Assembly (NCBI GenBank): GCA_030672115.1
Contig: DAOVGZ010000016.1
Span: forward strand, 1-15,474
Reading direction: 5' to 3'
Source: a bacterium
Lineage (GTDB): Bacteria > Babelota > Babeliae > Babelales > Vermiphilaceae
DNA: 15,474 nt
The first letter of the stretch is position 1. Every line of letters begins with the position of its first letter. Below, piece by piece: positions 1-7,716 of this stretch. A program made the position numbers and the translations under genes. The notes under the pieces are model-generated. The model made no database searches. It was not told the DNA's origin and saw nothing but the letters and a program-made list of their open reading frames with translations.

Positions 1-1
1 A

Positions 2-691
2 AAAATAATTTTATTTATTATTCCATTTCTTTTTCTTTCATCTTGTACCATGAGACAAGTCTCTGTAAATACCATTCTTGATAGCCAACTGGCTTCCAAA
101 GGATTTTCAAATCAAAAACAATTTTTTATAGCAACAAAAAACAACAGTTTATTTGCAAAAGAAATATCACAAAAAATAATCAGAATATTGCAAGCAAAGG
201 GATATAAGACTACTCAAAAAAGGTCTCAAGCAGATTATTACCTGATTTTTAATGTTGATATGTCAGAAGAGAAAACTGTAATCGACTCACCGGTATTAAT
301 TCCTGGCCAAACCAAAACCATAAAAGGTGAGGTTGGAGGAGTTCCATATTATAAAAAAACAAGTATCTCTGATGAAATAATATATGTGCAAAAAGAATAT
401 AATTATTTCCAAAAAACTTTAATTATTACTGTCTATGACAATAAGCAAAAGAATGAAACAAGAAAACTTATATGGCAAGGTTCATCAATGAGCTGCTGTG
501 ACAATGATGATTTAAGAAGCGATACAGATTTCCTTCTCATATCTGTTTTTAAATATTTTGGACAAGATACAAAAAAAAGAAAAAGTTTAACTCTTTCAGA
601 AAACAACAAAGATGTTGCAGCTCTTCGCGATGATACAAAAAAACTTTTTAGATCAAAAAAAAGATCCAGAAAAAAAAAGACCGTAGTGTAA
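2..691 (+). CDS. lipoprotein of unknown function (5' end outside window)
   Basis: The reading frame is open to the window edge. The in-frame codons before the first ATG (position 50) encode a hydrophobic stretch ending in the lipobox L-S-S-C, with the Cys codon at 44-46. The ATG at 50 is therefore internal and the true start lies upstream of the window. At least 229 residues are visible. After the Cys comes a soluble domain with an alpha/beta-like pattern: an amphipathic helix, then a K-G-Y strand and the segment A-D-Y-Y-L-I-F-N-V. This resembles small periplasmic lipoprotein domains (DUF4136/LptE-like folds), but I cannot assign a family. The C-terminus is a strongly basic Lys/Arg tail. By the general lipoprotein rule it would be lipidated and anchored to the inner or outer membrane facing the periplasm. 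The lipobox is seen directly; the location is inferred. Confidence 0.75.
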   Translation, partial: KIILFIIPFLFLSSCTMRQVSVNTILDSQLASKGFSNQKQFFIATKNNSLFAKEISQKIIRILQAKGYKTTQKRSQADYYLIFNVDMSEEKTVIDSPVLIPGQTKTIKGEVGGVPYYKKTSISDEIIYVQKEYNYFQKTLIITVYDNKQKNETRKLIWQGSSMSCCDNDDLRSDTDFLLISVFKYFGQDTKKRKSLTLSENNKDVAALRDDTKKLFRSKKRSRKKKTVV

Positions 692-748
692 TGCAGACGC
701 TTTTTAATTAAAAATATTGTAATAATACAGAATATGAAGGAACAAAAA

Positions 749-1135
749 ATGATTAATCTCAGAGTTTTTAGTTTAAGTATGCTTTTATTGTTAGTAAACA
801 ATGCAAATATATATGCTGCAGAGAAAGGATCTTTACCTAAGAAACCTAGCCCTTTATTTAGTATAGAAACAACAAAAGAAATTGCTATTTGTGTACCTCT
901 TGTATGTTTAAGCGTAGCGCCTGCCTTTGTTGCAAAAGAACTATTTCCATCTTGCTTTTCTAACAAAAAACTTATTTTACAATTTGCAACATTCATGGTG
1001 CTTTGTGGTTTAAGTACAGGAATGATTGTTATCATTGCAAAAAAATTATTTCCATCTTACTTTTCTGAAAAAAAATCAATAGATAGACTTGTAGATTCAA
1101 TTTCGACAGCTTATATCAATCTTTTTAATTCATAA
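749..1135 (+). CDS. small exported/membrane protein with duplicated helix unit
   Basis: A 128-residue protein of no recognised family. The start at 749 is preferred over the in-frame ATG at 734 because AAGGA at 737-741 sits 7 nt upstream of 749 and overlaps the other start. An N-terminal signal peptide (about residues 1-23, ending I-Y-A|A) is followed by a Pro/Lys-rich linker and two hydrophobic helices (about 44-60 and 76-96). Each helix is followed by nearly the same motif, A-K-x-L-F-P-S-x-F-S-x-K-K (residues 62-74 and 97-109). The period is 35 residues, so the protein contains an internal duplication. It follows the lipoprotein gene by 57 nt and may share its transcript. The function is unknown; the likely location is the inner membrane or envelope. 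Confidence 0.65.
   Translation: MINLRVFSLSMLLLLVNNANIYAAEKGSLPKKPSPLFSIETTKEIAICVPLVCLSVAPAFVAKELFPSCFSNKKLILQFATFMVLCGLSTGMIVIIAKKLFPSYFSEKKSIDRLVDSISTAYINLFNS
932..1075 (+). repeat. in-gene tandem duplication (two 39-bp copies 105 bp apart)
   Basis: Bases 932-970 and 1037-1075 agree at 34 of 39 positions by hand comparison and are offset by 105 nt (35 codons, in frame). They encode the two A-K-x-L-F-P-S motifs of the small membrane protein at 749-1135. Conservation at the DNA level suggests a fairly recent duplication of a helix-plus-loop unit. Confidence 0.6.
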
Positions 1136-1149
1136 AATGATCATAAAAC

Positions 1150-1344
1150 ATGATGTTGCCAGAAGGTTTTAAAGAACGAATTCAGCGGTTATCATACTTC
1201 AAAAGCCTTTTTTGTTCTTGATTTTCAGACTATAAATGTAAAAAGTTAGAAAATGAAAATTCTTATCAAAATGAAACAAGCTTAATAGCTCCACAAGAAA
1301 ATGAGAATAATTTAGACGTTTATTGGCAAGATCAAGAATCATAA
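1150..1344 (+). pseudogene. possible decayed short reading frame with in-frame TGA
   Basis: From ATG 1150 a frame runs to TAA 1342-1344 with one in-frame stop, TGA at 1219-1221. The part after the stop (about 40 codons) is rich in Glu, Asn and Gln and looks protein-like, but it has no start of its own. No Shine-Dalgarno sequence precedes 1150 and I recognise no family. TGA is a genuine stop in this genome, since two well-supported genes end with it, so readthrough as Trp is unlikely. It may be a gene remnant or chance. Confidence 0.2.
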
Positions 1345-1362
1345 TTGCCAAACGCCCAGAAC

Positions 1363-1401
1363 AAAAAAAAAATGAGGCCATTTTTTTTGGCTTCCTTTTT
1401 T
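1363..1401. terminator. probable bidirectional rho-independent terminator
   Basis: The stem GAGGCC (1374-1379) pairs with GGCTTC (1389-1394) with one G.U wobble. It is flanked by an A-run on the left (1363-1372) and a T-run on the right (1396-1401), which extend the pairing after a mismatch. It would end transcription from the 749-1135 side and insulate the hydrolase promoter just downstream. Confidence 0.5.
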
Positions 1402-1422
1402 ATACAATCAACCGCAACCCTT

Positions 1423-1450
1423 TTGACAAATAGCGACTAAGCAATATAAA
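1423..1450 (+). promoter_or_regulatory. sigma70-type promoter of the alpha/beta hydrolase gene
   Basis: A -35 TTGACA (1423-1428, 6/6), a 16-nt spacer, and a -10 TATAAA (1445-1450, 5/6). The predicted transcript start is near 1457, about 48 nt before the ATG at 1505. It lies directly after the hairpin at 1363-1401. Confidence 0.65.
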
Positions 1451-1504
1451 CTTGTAAAAAATGGTATAAAAACAAAAATCGATAATTACTCAGGAAAAAA
1501 TTAT

Positions 1505-2572
1505 ATGAAAAAAAAATTCTATTTACTAACAATACTTTTTATATCAACAACTATTTTTTCAATGGATAATACAGATAAAACCCAAAAAATAATAAATGAT
1601 ACAGATGATATCCAAGAAATAACGCCTAACATTCCTGAATGGGAAATAACACAATATATGACGGAAAAATTTGGTTACAATCCTGGATTCAATATAAAAG
1701 ATTATGGAAATAAGAAAATACAAACTGGAACTGGCGTTATTATTGCACACGGCTTTGGGTCTAGCAGCTCTTCATATAACTCCTTTATCAAAACTTTAAA
1801 AAACCAAAAAAAAAACCCCATAAAATTCAACTTCAAAGATGCAAATCAAAAGTCATTTAGAAAAATTTTTGTAACAGATTTAGGGGGCTTAAAAGAAGCA
1901 ACAATAGTTTTATATCCTATTGTTAAACTTTTTGAAAAAGGCTGTAAAAACTTTGTTCTTTTTGGCCACTCACGTGGTGCTGCAGCTGTAATTCAAGCTC
2001 TTTATATTATTGCTAACCCCAATCAAAAATATAAATCCTATTCTGATAATTTATCCTTTGAATCCAATCTTAAAAAAACTGATCTATGGGATCAAAAAAA
2101 TAATAAACCAAATCAAAATAAAATTAATAACATCGAAAAATCTATTAAAAAAGTATTTATCGCTAACCCACTTCTTAGTATTAAAAAAGTAACAAAAAAA
2201 ATCTCTACAGAAATCATAAAAGATTTTATTGAAAAAAAAATCTCCAGTGCATTTGTAAAAACAAAATCGGTATTAAAATATTTACAAAATCCATTCGCCA
2301 CTAGTTCTGCTTATGCTTCAGATATCGGACTAAGTTCAATATCTAAAGTTCCCTACTTCCGAACAGAACCAATTGAACTTCTCAAAAATGAAAATATGCA
2401 AAAATTTTCCATCGATTTTTCACTAGCAAAAAAAGACGAGATTGTTGGAAACGCCCTTGACAAAGAACTAAAAGTACTTGTATCCAAAAACCAAAAATGG
2501 ACCGCAACTAACGAAAACAGTAAACACGGCGATATACAAATAAGCTTGGAAAAATTAAAAAACCATCATTGA
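1505..2572 (+). CDS. secreted alpha/beta hydrolase
   Basis: A 355-residue protein with an N-terminal signal peptide (about 1-19: three Lys, then a hydrophobic core). Hallmarks of the alpha/beta hydrolase fold are visible. An H-G-F-G oxyanion-type loop lies at residues 82-85, and a nucleophile elbow G-H-S-R-G places Ser156. A C-terminal Asp311 (K-K-D-E-I-V) and His341 (S-K-H-G-D) complete a plausible Ser-Asp-His triad. A Lys/Asn-rich insertion of roughly 100 residues between the elbow and the Asp would form a cap. It probably acts outside the cytoplasm as an esterase, lipase or peptidase; the substrate is unknown. The start is supported by AGGA at 1492-1495, 9 nt upstream of ATG, and by a strong promoter at 1423-1450. 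It appears monocistronic, since the next gene is on the minus strand. The fold assignment is firm; the enzymatic class is not. Confidence 0.85.
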   Translation: MKKKFYLLTILFISTTIFSMDNTDKTQKIINDTDDIQEITPNIPEWEITQYMTEKFGYNPGFNIKDYGNKKIQTGTGVIIAHGFGSSSSSYNSFIKTLKNQKKNPIKFNFKDANQKSFRKIFVTDLGGLKEATIVLYPIVKLFEKGCKNFVLFGHSRGAAAVIQALYIIANPNQKYKSYSDNLSFESNLKKTDLWDQKNNKPNQNKINNIEKSIKKVFIANPLLSIKKVTKKISTEIIKDFIEKKISSAFVKTKSVLKYLQNPFATSSAYASDIGLSSISKVPYFRTEPIELLKNENMQKFSIDFSLAKKDEIVGNALDKELKVLVSKNQKWTATNENSKHGDIQISLEKLKNHH

Positions 2573-2610
2573 ATTTAATTAAAACAATAAAGACATTATT
2601 ATTTTAAAAA

Positions 2611-2889
2611 TTACTCTATCACCCTAAAAACACCACGATAATCTCGCCCACGAATAAATGGCTCTAAAGCAATATTATCAATTTCATATTTACTTGAGCC
2701 TGCATGAACACCATCAATAAAATCATCGACGAGTTCTTTTTGGCCACAGACAATAATTCGAATATTATTACCTTCAACTACTTGGCCTATGCCTTCTACA
2801 CCGATCTTTTGCGCAAGCTTTAAAATAAACTTTCGCAAAAAGCCATCTTGCTTGGCCACGTCACAAGTAATTTTAATACACAAGCTCAT
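2611..2889 (-). CDS. acylphosphatase-like protein
   Basis: A 92-residue protein, the normal length for an acylphosphatase. Residues 14-19 (Q-D-G-F-L-R) align with the family's phosphate-binding loop (Q-G-V-x-F-R) and keep the catalytic Arg as Arg19. The following helix, the strand around residues 42-48, the segment F-I-D-G-V-H-A-G and the terminal Y-R-G-V-F-R-V also fit the small ferredoxin-like acylphosphatase fold. The catalytic Asn expected 18 residues after the Arg is Val37, so it may lack normal activity or be a binding variant. Known members hydrolyse carboxyl-phosphate bonds in the cytosol. A strong purine-rich Shine-Dalgarno sequence (complement of CTCCCCC at 2896-2902) supports the start. 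It is divergent from gltX across a 187-nt gap in which I see no confident promoter, and convergent with the hydrolase gene. Confidence 0.6.
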   Translation of the reverse strand: MSLCIKITCDVAKQDGFLRKFILKLAQKIGVEGIGQVVEGNNIRIIVCGQKELVDDFIDGVHAGSSKYEIDNIALEPFIRGRDYRGVFRVIE

Positions 2890-3076
2890 AACTATCTCCC
2901 CCTTTGTTTGCCCCTTTAATACAAATCCCTTAAAACATTAACAAAACAGCAATTATCGTGTCAAAAGTTATTATCAAAATTGTTATTCTGGACTTCCAAT
3001 TGGTTCTTAGTACACTAATTACTGTTGTAATTTAATTCTTTATTTTGTCGTCTTTTTCTTGAGGGGAATCTCTACA

Positions 3077-4519
3077 ATGAGTGAATCACGTGTAAGAGTT
3101 CGTTTTGCACCGTCACCAACAGGCCTTATGCATTTGGGTAATGTACGTACAGCATTAATGAACTATCTTTTTGCTCAGCAAAAAAATGGAATCTTTGTTT
3201 TACGAATAGAAGATACAGATCCTCAACGTAATTTTGATCCTCAAGCAAAACATATTATTGAAGATCTTAAATGGCTAGGACTCGATTATACTGAAGGCCC
3301 CAAAAAAAATGGACCTTTTGCTCCGTATTTTCAATCAAAAAGAATGGACATTTACAAAGAAAAATTAAATACACTTGTAGAAAAAAATTTAATTTATCGT
3401 TGTTTTTGTACAACAGAAGAACTCGATAAAAAACGCCAACGTCAAATTTCCCTTCGAACAGCCCCACGCTATGACAGAACATGCCTTAAACTCTCACAAG
3501 AAGAAATTCAAAAAAAACTTGATCAAAAAATACCTTTTATTTGGCGCATGAATCTTGATCATACTAAATCAATTCATCTTAAAGATATTGCACATGGCGA
3601 TATTAAATTTGATCTAAAAAACTTTTCTGATTTTCCTCTTACCCGACAAAATGGAAGTTATACTTTCATGTTTGCTAACTTTGTCGATGATATGGTTATG
3701 GAAATCTCACATGTATTGCGCGGAGAAGATCATTTGACCAACACAGCTGGCCAAGCAGCACTTTTTCAAGCATTTAGCAAAGAACTTCCAACCTTTTGGC
3801 ACATGCCAATATTGTGCAACATAGAAGGAAAAAAACTTTCTAAACGTGATTTTGGTTTTTCTTTAAAAGATTTAAAAGCTGCTGGTTATTTGCCAGAAAC
3901 AATTTGCAACTACTTGGCAATCATTGGCGGATCATTCAAAAAAGAAGTTATGTCTTTAGAAGAACTAACACAATCAATGAACTTTGATCATGCCCATTCA
4001 AAAGGTCAAATTAAATATGATGTTGAGAAACTAAAATGGCTCAACCATAAATGGATTGCTCAATACGATCCAGCAACACTAACCCAACGTTGCAAACCAT
4101 ATCTCATTGAAGCCTTCCCCCAAGTTAAAAAAATTGATGATCAAAAATTAACAGATCTCATTCAGGCAATAAAAACAGATCTAACCACACTTGCCGATGT
4201 TTCTAATGTTTTAAAATTTTACTTTGAAACTCCAATACTAGAAAATCTTGATCTACAAGCGGTTCTTGATAACAGTACCCCTCAGGTAGCACAAATTGTT
4301 GCTCAACATATCAACACAATTAATAATCCAGACGTCTTTCTTATGAATATAAAAAGTGCGGCAAAACAACAGGAACTAAAATTTAAATCACTTTTTTCTT
4401 TCTTGCGTTTTGCTCTCATGGGAGCTACAAAAGGACCAGGAATAAAAGATTTAATTGAGATGCTTGGATATGAAGAAGCAGAAAAACGTTTACTTAATTT
4501 GATTGAACTAAATAAATAA
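3077..4519 (+). CDS. gltX: glutamyl-tRNA synthetase
   Basis: A class I aminoacyl-tRNA synthetase of 480 residues, the normal bacterial length. It charges tRNA-Glu with glutamate in the cytosol. The N-terminus R-F-A-P-S-P-T-G-L-M-H-L-G-N holds the HIGH-type motif (His19-Leu-Gly-Asn22). Residues 253-257 (K-L-S-K-R) are the KMSKS-type signature, and a helical anticodon-binding domain follows to the C-terminus. The ATG at 3077 is chosen because GAGGGGA (3061-3067) lies about 9 nt upstream. An in-frame TTG at 3059 would start before its own Shine-Dalgarno sequence. Whether the enzyme is discriminating or also charges tRNA-Gln for GatCAB transamidation cannot be told from this window. Its stop lies 3 nt from the stop of the convergent minus-strand gene. 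Confidence 0.97.
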   Translation: MSESRVRVRFAPSPTGLMHLGNVRTALMNYLFAQQKNGIFVLRIEDTDPQRNFDPQAKHIIEDLKWLGLDYTEGPKKNGPFAPYFQSKRMDIYKEKLNTLVEKNLIYRCFCTTEELDKKRQRQISLRTAPRYDRTCLKLSQEEIQKKLDQKIPFIWRMNLDHTKSIHLKDIAHGDIKFDLKNFSDFPLTRQNGSYTFMFANFVDDMVMEISHVLRGEDHLTNTAGQAALFQAFSKELPTFWHMPILCNIEGKKLSKRDFGFSLKDLKAAGYLPETICNYLAIIGGSFKKEVMSLEELTQSMNFDHAHSKGQIKYDVEKLKWLNHKWIAQYDPATLTQRCKPYLIEAFPQVKKIDDQKLTDLIQAIKTDLTTLADVSNVLKFYFETPILENLDLQAVLDNSTPQVAQIVAQHINTINNPDVFLMNIKSAAKQQELKFKSLFSFLRFALMGATKGPGIKDLIEMLGYEEAEKRLLNLIELNK

Positions 4520-4522
4520 AAC

Positions 4523-4777
4523 CTAAAGTTTTTCGTTCGGATCTAACAATCTATTTGGAAGCTCTTGAAAATCCAAAACGATTCCTATTTCTTGAAAACG
4601 TTTCATTAATTTTTCAAAAAATAGTTTTTCGCTTGGAATAACAAAAATTTCAAACAAACTTGTTTTTTTATCTAATGTTCGATCAAATGCAAGATGTTCA
4701 AAACTTCTAAGAATTGCGACAAAAAACCAACAATCTTTTTTTTCGAGATGTGCTTGATAATAAAGACAAATATCCAT
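4523..4777 (-). CDS. small DUF4911-like protein
   Basis: An 84-residue cytosolic-looking protein without signal or membrane segments. The layout is a helix with F-V-A-I-L-R-S-F-E-H-L-A, a strand with R-T-L-D, the segment L-F-E-I-F-V-I-P, a helix, and a final E-L-P-N-R-L. This resembles the uncharacterised DUF4911 family as I remember it, but the match is from memory only and the function is unknown. It fills the space between gltX and the permease, convergent to gltX with only 3 nt between stops. That close fit and the globular amino acid pattern argue it is real rather than a shadow. No good Shine-Dalgarno sequence precedes the start, and no other gene is co-directional nearby. Confidence 0.6.
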   Translation of the reverse strand: MDICLYYQAHLEKKDCWFFVAILRSFEHLAFDRTLDKKTSLFEIFVIPSEKLFFEKLMKRFQEIGIVLDFQELPNRLLDPNEKL

Positions 4778-4900
4778 GAGTATTCTTGTTATATTAAAAT
4801 TTTTATGTGAAAATTAAGCTTTAAAACAAGTCTACAAAGAAATTCTTCAGATGTAAAAGTTCCATAATATATAACCTCTTAACCATAAAGGTAAAACCTC

Positions 4901-6112
4901 ATGGCTAACAATAACTCAGGAAAGATTGGCGTAGCAACAGCTACAATAACAGGCATGAACGCAATGATCGGTTCTGGTATTTTTACCGCGCCAGCAATCC
5001 TTGCATCAAATATTGGTCCTGCAGGAATCCTTGCTTATATATTTGTTGTTGCCTCTGTTTGGTTTATGGCTCAATCAATTGCTCGAGTAGCAAGCCTTTT
5101 TCCTGACGAAGGATCCTTTTACACCTATGCAAAACAATGGGGTGGTCATGCGATCGGCATGATTTCAGCATCTTCATATATTATTGGTCTTACAATTGCT
5201 GTTGGTGTACTTACAACTATTGCAGGGCATCACCTTGTTCCGTTTTTTCCAAAAACAAACCCTAGTACTCTTGGCCTCATTGCACTGCTTATCCTTATTG
5301 TTCTTAATATTTTTGGAGCAGTCCTTTCACAAATAGGACAAAAAATCTTAATTTGCTGCACAGTATTTCCATTACTGGCCATTATTGGCATGTGCTTTTC
5401 TAAAGCAGATTTTTCTTTATTAACACCATTTGCACCTCATGGCTTTGGAAGTGTTTTAAAAGCAACGCGTCTTGTTGTGTTTAGTTTCTTTGGTTTTGAA
5501 TCAGCTTCTGCATTATTTAATCTTGTTAAAAATCCTAAAAAAAATGTTCCTCGCGCATTAACCTATTCCATAACTTTTGTAGGAATACTTTATATTTTAT
5601 TTGTAAGCGCAATTATTGTTTCTGTTCCGCTTGAACTTTTTTCAAACGCACATACTCCACTGGCTGAAACGTTAAAAATTATTTTCCCTGGATTACCATG
5701 GTTTATAACGATTATTCATGTTTCAATTTTATCAGCGATTTTAGGAACCATGCATTCGCTCATTTGGGGTTCAAGTAATTTACTATTTTCTTTAACAAAA
5801 AAAATGAAAAACAAAACTATTCAATCGGCTATAAAATCTGATTTACTTACTCCAAAAGTAGCTGTTCTTGTTATTGGAGCATTTGTTCTTCTTGGATTTT
5901 TAACCATAACAAACCTTGACCTGTTTTTCTTTTTAACTGCAACGTTCATGGTCTTTGCCTACATAACAGCAATGATTACTCCATTAACTATCAAAAAAGA
6001 ATGGAAATCTGGACGAAATATCATAAGCGTTTTAGGTATTGCAACAGCAACCTTAATTCTTGTGTTTGCACTTCAAGGAGTCTGGGAACAACTAACTAAA
6101 TTGACTTATTGA
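4901..6112 (+). CDS. APC-superfamily amino acid permease
   Basis: A 403-residue polytopic inner-membrane protein with about 11-12 hydrophobic segments. The first helix carries M-I-G-S-G-I-F (residues 22-28), the unwound substrate-binding motif of the amino acid-polyamine-organocation superfamily. A later segment F-F-G-F-E-S followed by N-P-K-K-N-V-P-R-A fits the conserved region around helices 6-7 of the family. It would import or exchange amino acids using an ion gradient or antiport; the substrate cannot be read from sequence. It is slightly shorter than typical (about 430-480). The start at 4901 follows a modest AAGG element (4889-4892). The preceding 123 nt contain no confident promoter. 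It fits a metabolically dependent organism that scavenges amino acids, which is inference. Confidence 0.88.
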   Translation: MANNNSGKIGVATATITGMNAMIGSGIFTAPAILASNIGPAGILAYIFVVASVWFMAQSIARVASLFPDEGSFYTYAKQWGGHAIGMISASSYIIGLTIAVGVLTTIAGHHLVPFFPKTNPSTLGLIALLILIVLNIFGAVLSQIGQKILICCTVFPLLAIIGMCFSKADFSLLTPFAPHGFGSVLKATRLVVFSFFGFESASALFNLVKNPKKNVPRALTYSITFVGILYILFVSAIIVSVPLELFSNAHTPLAETLKIIFPGLPWFITIIHVSILSAILGTMHSLIWGSSNLLFSLTKKMKNKTIQSAIKSDLLTPKVAVLVIGAFVLLGFLTITNLDLFFFLTATFMVFAYITAMITPLTIKKEWKSGRNIISVLGIATATLILVFALQGVWEQLTKLTY

Positions 6113-6142
6113 TTGACGCACGAGTTTGCGCAGTGCTATATC
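6113..6142 (+). promoter_or_regulatory. candidate promoter of the outer-membrane protein gene
   Basis: A -35-like TTGACG (6113-6118), an 18-nt spacer, and a -10-like TATATC (6137-6142, 4/6). It starts immediately after the permease stop codon. The -10 lies in the left arm of the inverted repeat 6132-6165, so the repeat could act as an operator or fold in the 5' leader. Confidence 0.35.
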
Positions 6143-6165
6143 TTTTTTAAATAGGATATAGCACT
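6132..6165. promoter_or_regulatory. perfect 11-bp inverted repeat between permease and OMP genes
   Basis: AGTGCTATATC (6132-6142) is exactly complementary to GATATAGCACT (6155-6165), with a 12-nt loop containing T6. No T-run follows the right arm on either strand, so it is not a classical rho-independent terminator. It could be a 3'-end stabilising hairpin of the permease mRNA, an operator, or a leader structure of the downstream gene. Confidence 0.55.
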
Positions 6166-6200
6166 ACAACAAGAAACAAGACCTCTAAAAAGGAGAGAAA

Positions 6201-7559
6201 ATGTTGTCAATCTCATTCAAAAAAAAATGGTTATTTGTATGCATACTTTTATTCATATGCGGCAAATCTCAAGCTCTTTCTAATTTAACCAGGCATGATC
6301 CATTACCCCCTTACACAACAATGGACCCCCATGCTTTTTTACATACTAGAATAAAAGATCAACTTCATGGTCGCACTGAAAATGACAAAAAATTAAACAA
6401 ATTCAGTCTTTACCTTTCACCATTTGGACAAAACGCAAATATTGGAAGAGACTTTGACAACAATGAAGAAGAGCTTGGAAGCTTAAATTCTAAATGGTCA
6501 ATGATTGCTCTTTTAATGGGAGAAATTCCAAAAGGTAAAACACTTTCTCCGACACTTACAACTGCTCGCACCAAACTGTTTCCAACTTTTTCCCCAACAA
6601 CACCAATTAATGAATTTAATGAAATCGATTGCACAGAACAATTTGGTTTCTTTGAGTTTCCAGCATGCTACCGCAAGCGAGGTTTTCGCTTTCAATTATC
6701 GGTTGGTTTTTTGGAACATTTAGGTTTAATGATTCAAGGCGGATTTGCAGATATAAACTTTAACCCTACATGCCCTAACGAACTTCTTACGCAACATGAC
6801 TGCTCAACTCTGAGCACAAATGATGTAAAAACGTACCTTATGTGTGAACTACAAGAAATTGCTTGTGAACTCGGTCTTGATATGTCTGACTTTCATGAAT
6901 CGAGTGTTGAAGATCTAAAATTAAGTTTATTTTGGAGAAAAGCATTTGAAGTTAATGAAAACCTAGAAGACTGGCCACAACTTCTAGTAATTCCTTATTT
7001 CACTCTTGGAGCAAGCCTTGCTACCGCAAAAGAAAAAGAACCACTACGAGCATTTGGTATGCCTTTTGGAAATAATGGACACAATGCTATTGGATTTACC
7101 GCTGGTATAAATCTAGATTTTACCGAAACTATCGAAATCGGTGGTGAAATTGGAGCAACTCACTTTTTTGAAAATAGCTTTGCAAACTATCCAACACCAA
7201 CAAGCAAAGTCCAAAGTGGTATTTTTCCTTTTAATACTAATGTCACAATCCAACCTGGCTACAACTGGCAATTCAGCCTGAAAATGGATGCTCGCCACTT
7301 CTTGGATAAACTTTCATTTTATTTCCAATGGGTCGTATCAGAACATAAAAATGATACCATTGCCGCATGCCATGATTCTGCCTTTAAACCAGAAGCTCTT
7401 GAGCGACGCTCTGGATGGAAAATTCAAGTTATCAATACAGCTCTTAATTACGATGTTTCTGACAATATTGCTCTTGGATTTTTATGGCAAGCACCAATTT
7501 CACAAAGAAACGCATTTAGAAGTACAACTGCTATGTTTGGACTTAATTTTACATTTTAA
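6201..7559 (+). CDS. outer-membrane beta-barrel protein (porin-like)
   Basis: A 452-residue protein with a signal peptide (about 1-25, ending S-Q-A). Much of the remainder consists of short alternating hydrophobic/polar stretches typical of transmembrane beta-strands. The C-terminus is G-L-N-F-T-F, a terminal aromatic beta-signal used for BAM-dependent insertion. Four paired-looking Cys lie in the middle region (D-C-T-E, P-A-C-Y, T-C-P-N, D-C-S), perhaps stabilising a periplasmic or extracellular loop. I cannot place it in a named porin family. The start has an excellent AAGGAG (6190-6195) 5 nt upstream. A promoter candidate precedes it and a strong terminator follows, so it is probably expressed as a single gene at high level. 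A role in passive uptake of solutes would complement the permease just upstream, but that link is inference. Confidence 0.75.
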   Translation: MLSISFKKKWLFVCILLFICGKSQALSNLTRHDPLPPYTTMDPHAFLHTRIKDQLHGRTENDKKLNKFSLYLSPFGQNANIGRDFDNNEEELGSLNSKWSMIALLMGEIPKGKTLSPTLTTARTKLFPTFSPTTPINEFNEIDCTEQFGFFEFPACYRKRGFRFQLSVGFLEHLGLMIQGGFADINFNPTCPNELLTQHDCSTLSTNDVKTYLMCELQEIACELGLDMSDFHESSVEDLKLSLFWRKAFEVNENLEDWPQLLVIPYFTLGASLATAKEKEPLRAFGMPFGNNGHNAIGFTAGINLDFTETIEIGGEIGATHFFENSFANYPTPTSKVQSGIFPFNTNVTIQPGYNWQFSLKMDARHFLDKLSFYFQWVVSEHKNDTIAACHDSAFKPEALERRSGWKIQVINTALNYDVSDNIALGFLWQAPISQRNAFRSTTAMFGLNFTF

Positions 7560-7578
7560 AACAACAAAAAAACTCTCT

Positions 7579-7611
7579 GCCCAATAATTTTAAATATTTA
7601 TTGGGCTTTTT
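7579..7611 (+). terminator. rho-independent terminator of the OMP gene
   Basis: GCCCAATAA (7579-7587) pairs perfectly with TTATTGGGC (7598-7606), and TTTTT follows directly (7607-7611). It starts 20 nt after the stop codon at 7559. Confidence 0.9.
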
Positions 7612-7716
7612 ACCCTTATAAACCTCTAAAAGGCAATATTCATTCATAAATACCATCCAAATAGTCCTTAATGAAAAAAAAAGAATAGTCATTAAATTCA
7701 CAAAATAGGGACAAAT

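Noticed and set aside
433..1035. Minus-strand 200-codon open frame
   Set aside because: It lies antisense across the 3' end of the lipoprotein gene and most of the 749-1135 gene, has no Shine-Dalgarno sequence, and its Phe/Leu/Lys-rich composition is what antisense of Lys/Asn-rich AT-rich genes gives.
1219..1221. TGA read as Trp (recoded genetic code)
   Set aside because: Well-supported genes end at TGA (2570-2572, 6110-6112) and Trp is encoded by TGG throughout, so TGA is a stop.
3059..3076. TTG 3059 as the gltX start
   Set aside because: It lies before the Shine-Dalgarno GAGGGGA at 3061-3067; ATG 3077 has proper spacing and gives the normal GltX N-terminus.
6107..6117. TATTGATTGAC shared with 10261-10271 as a dispersed repeat
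   Set aside because: It is only 11 nt in AT-rich DNA, and both copies contain a -35-like TTGAC; a shared promoter element or coincidence is enough.
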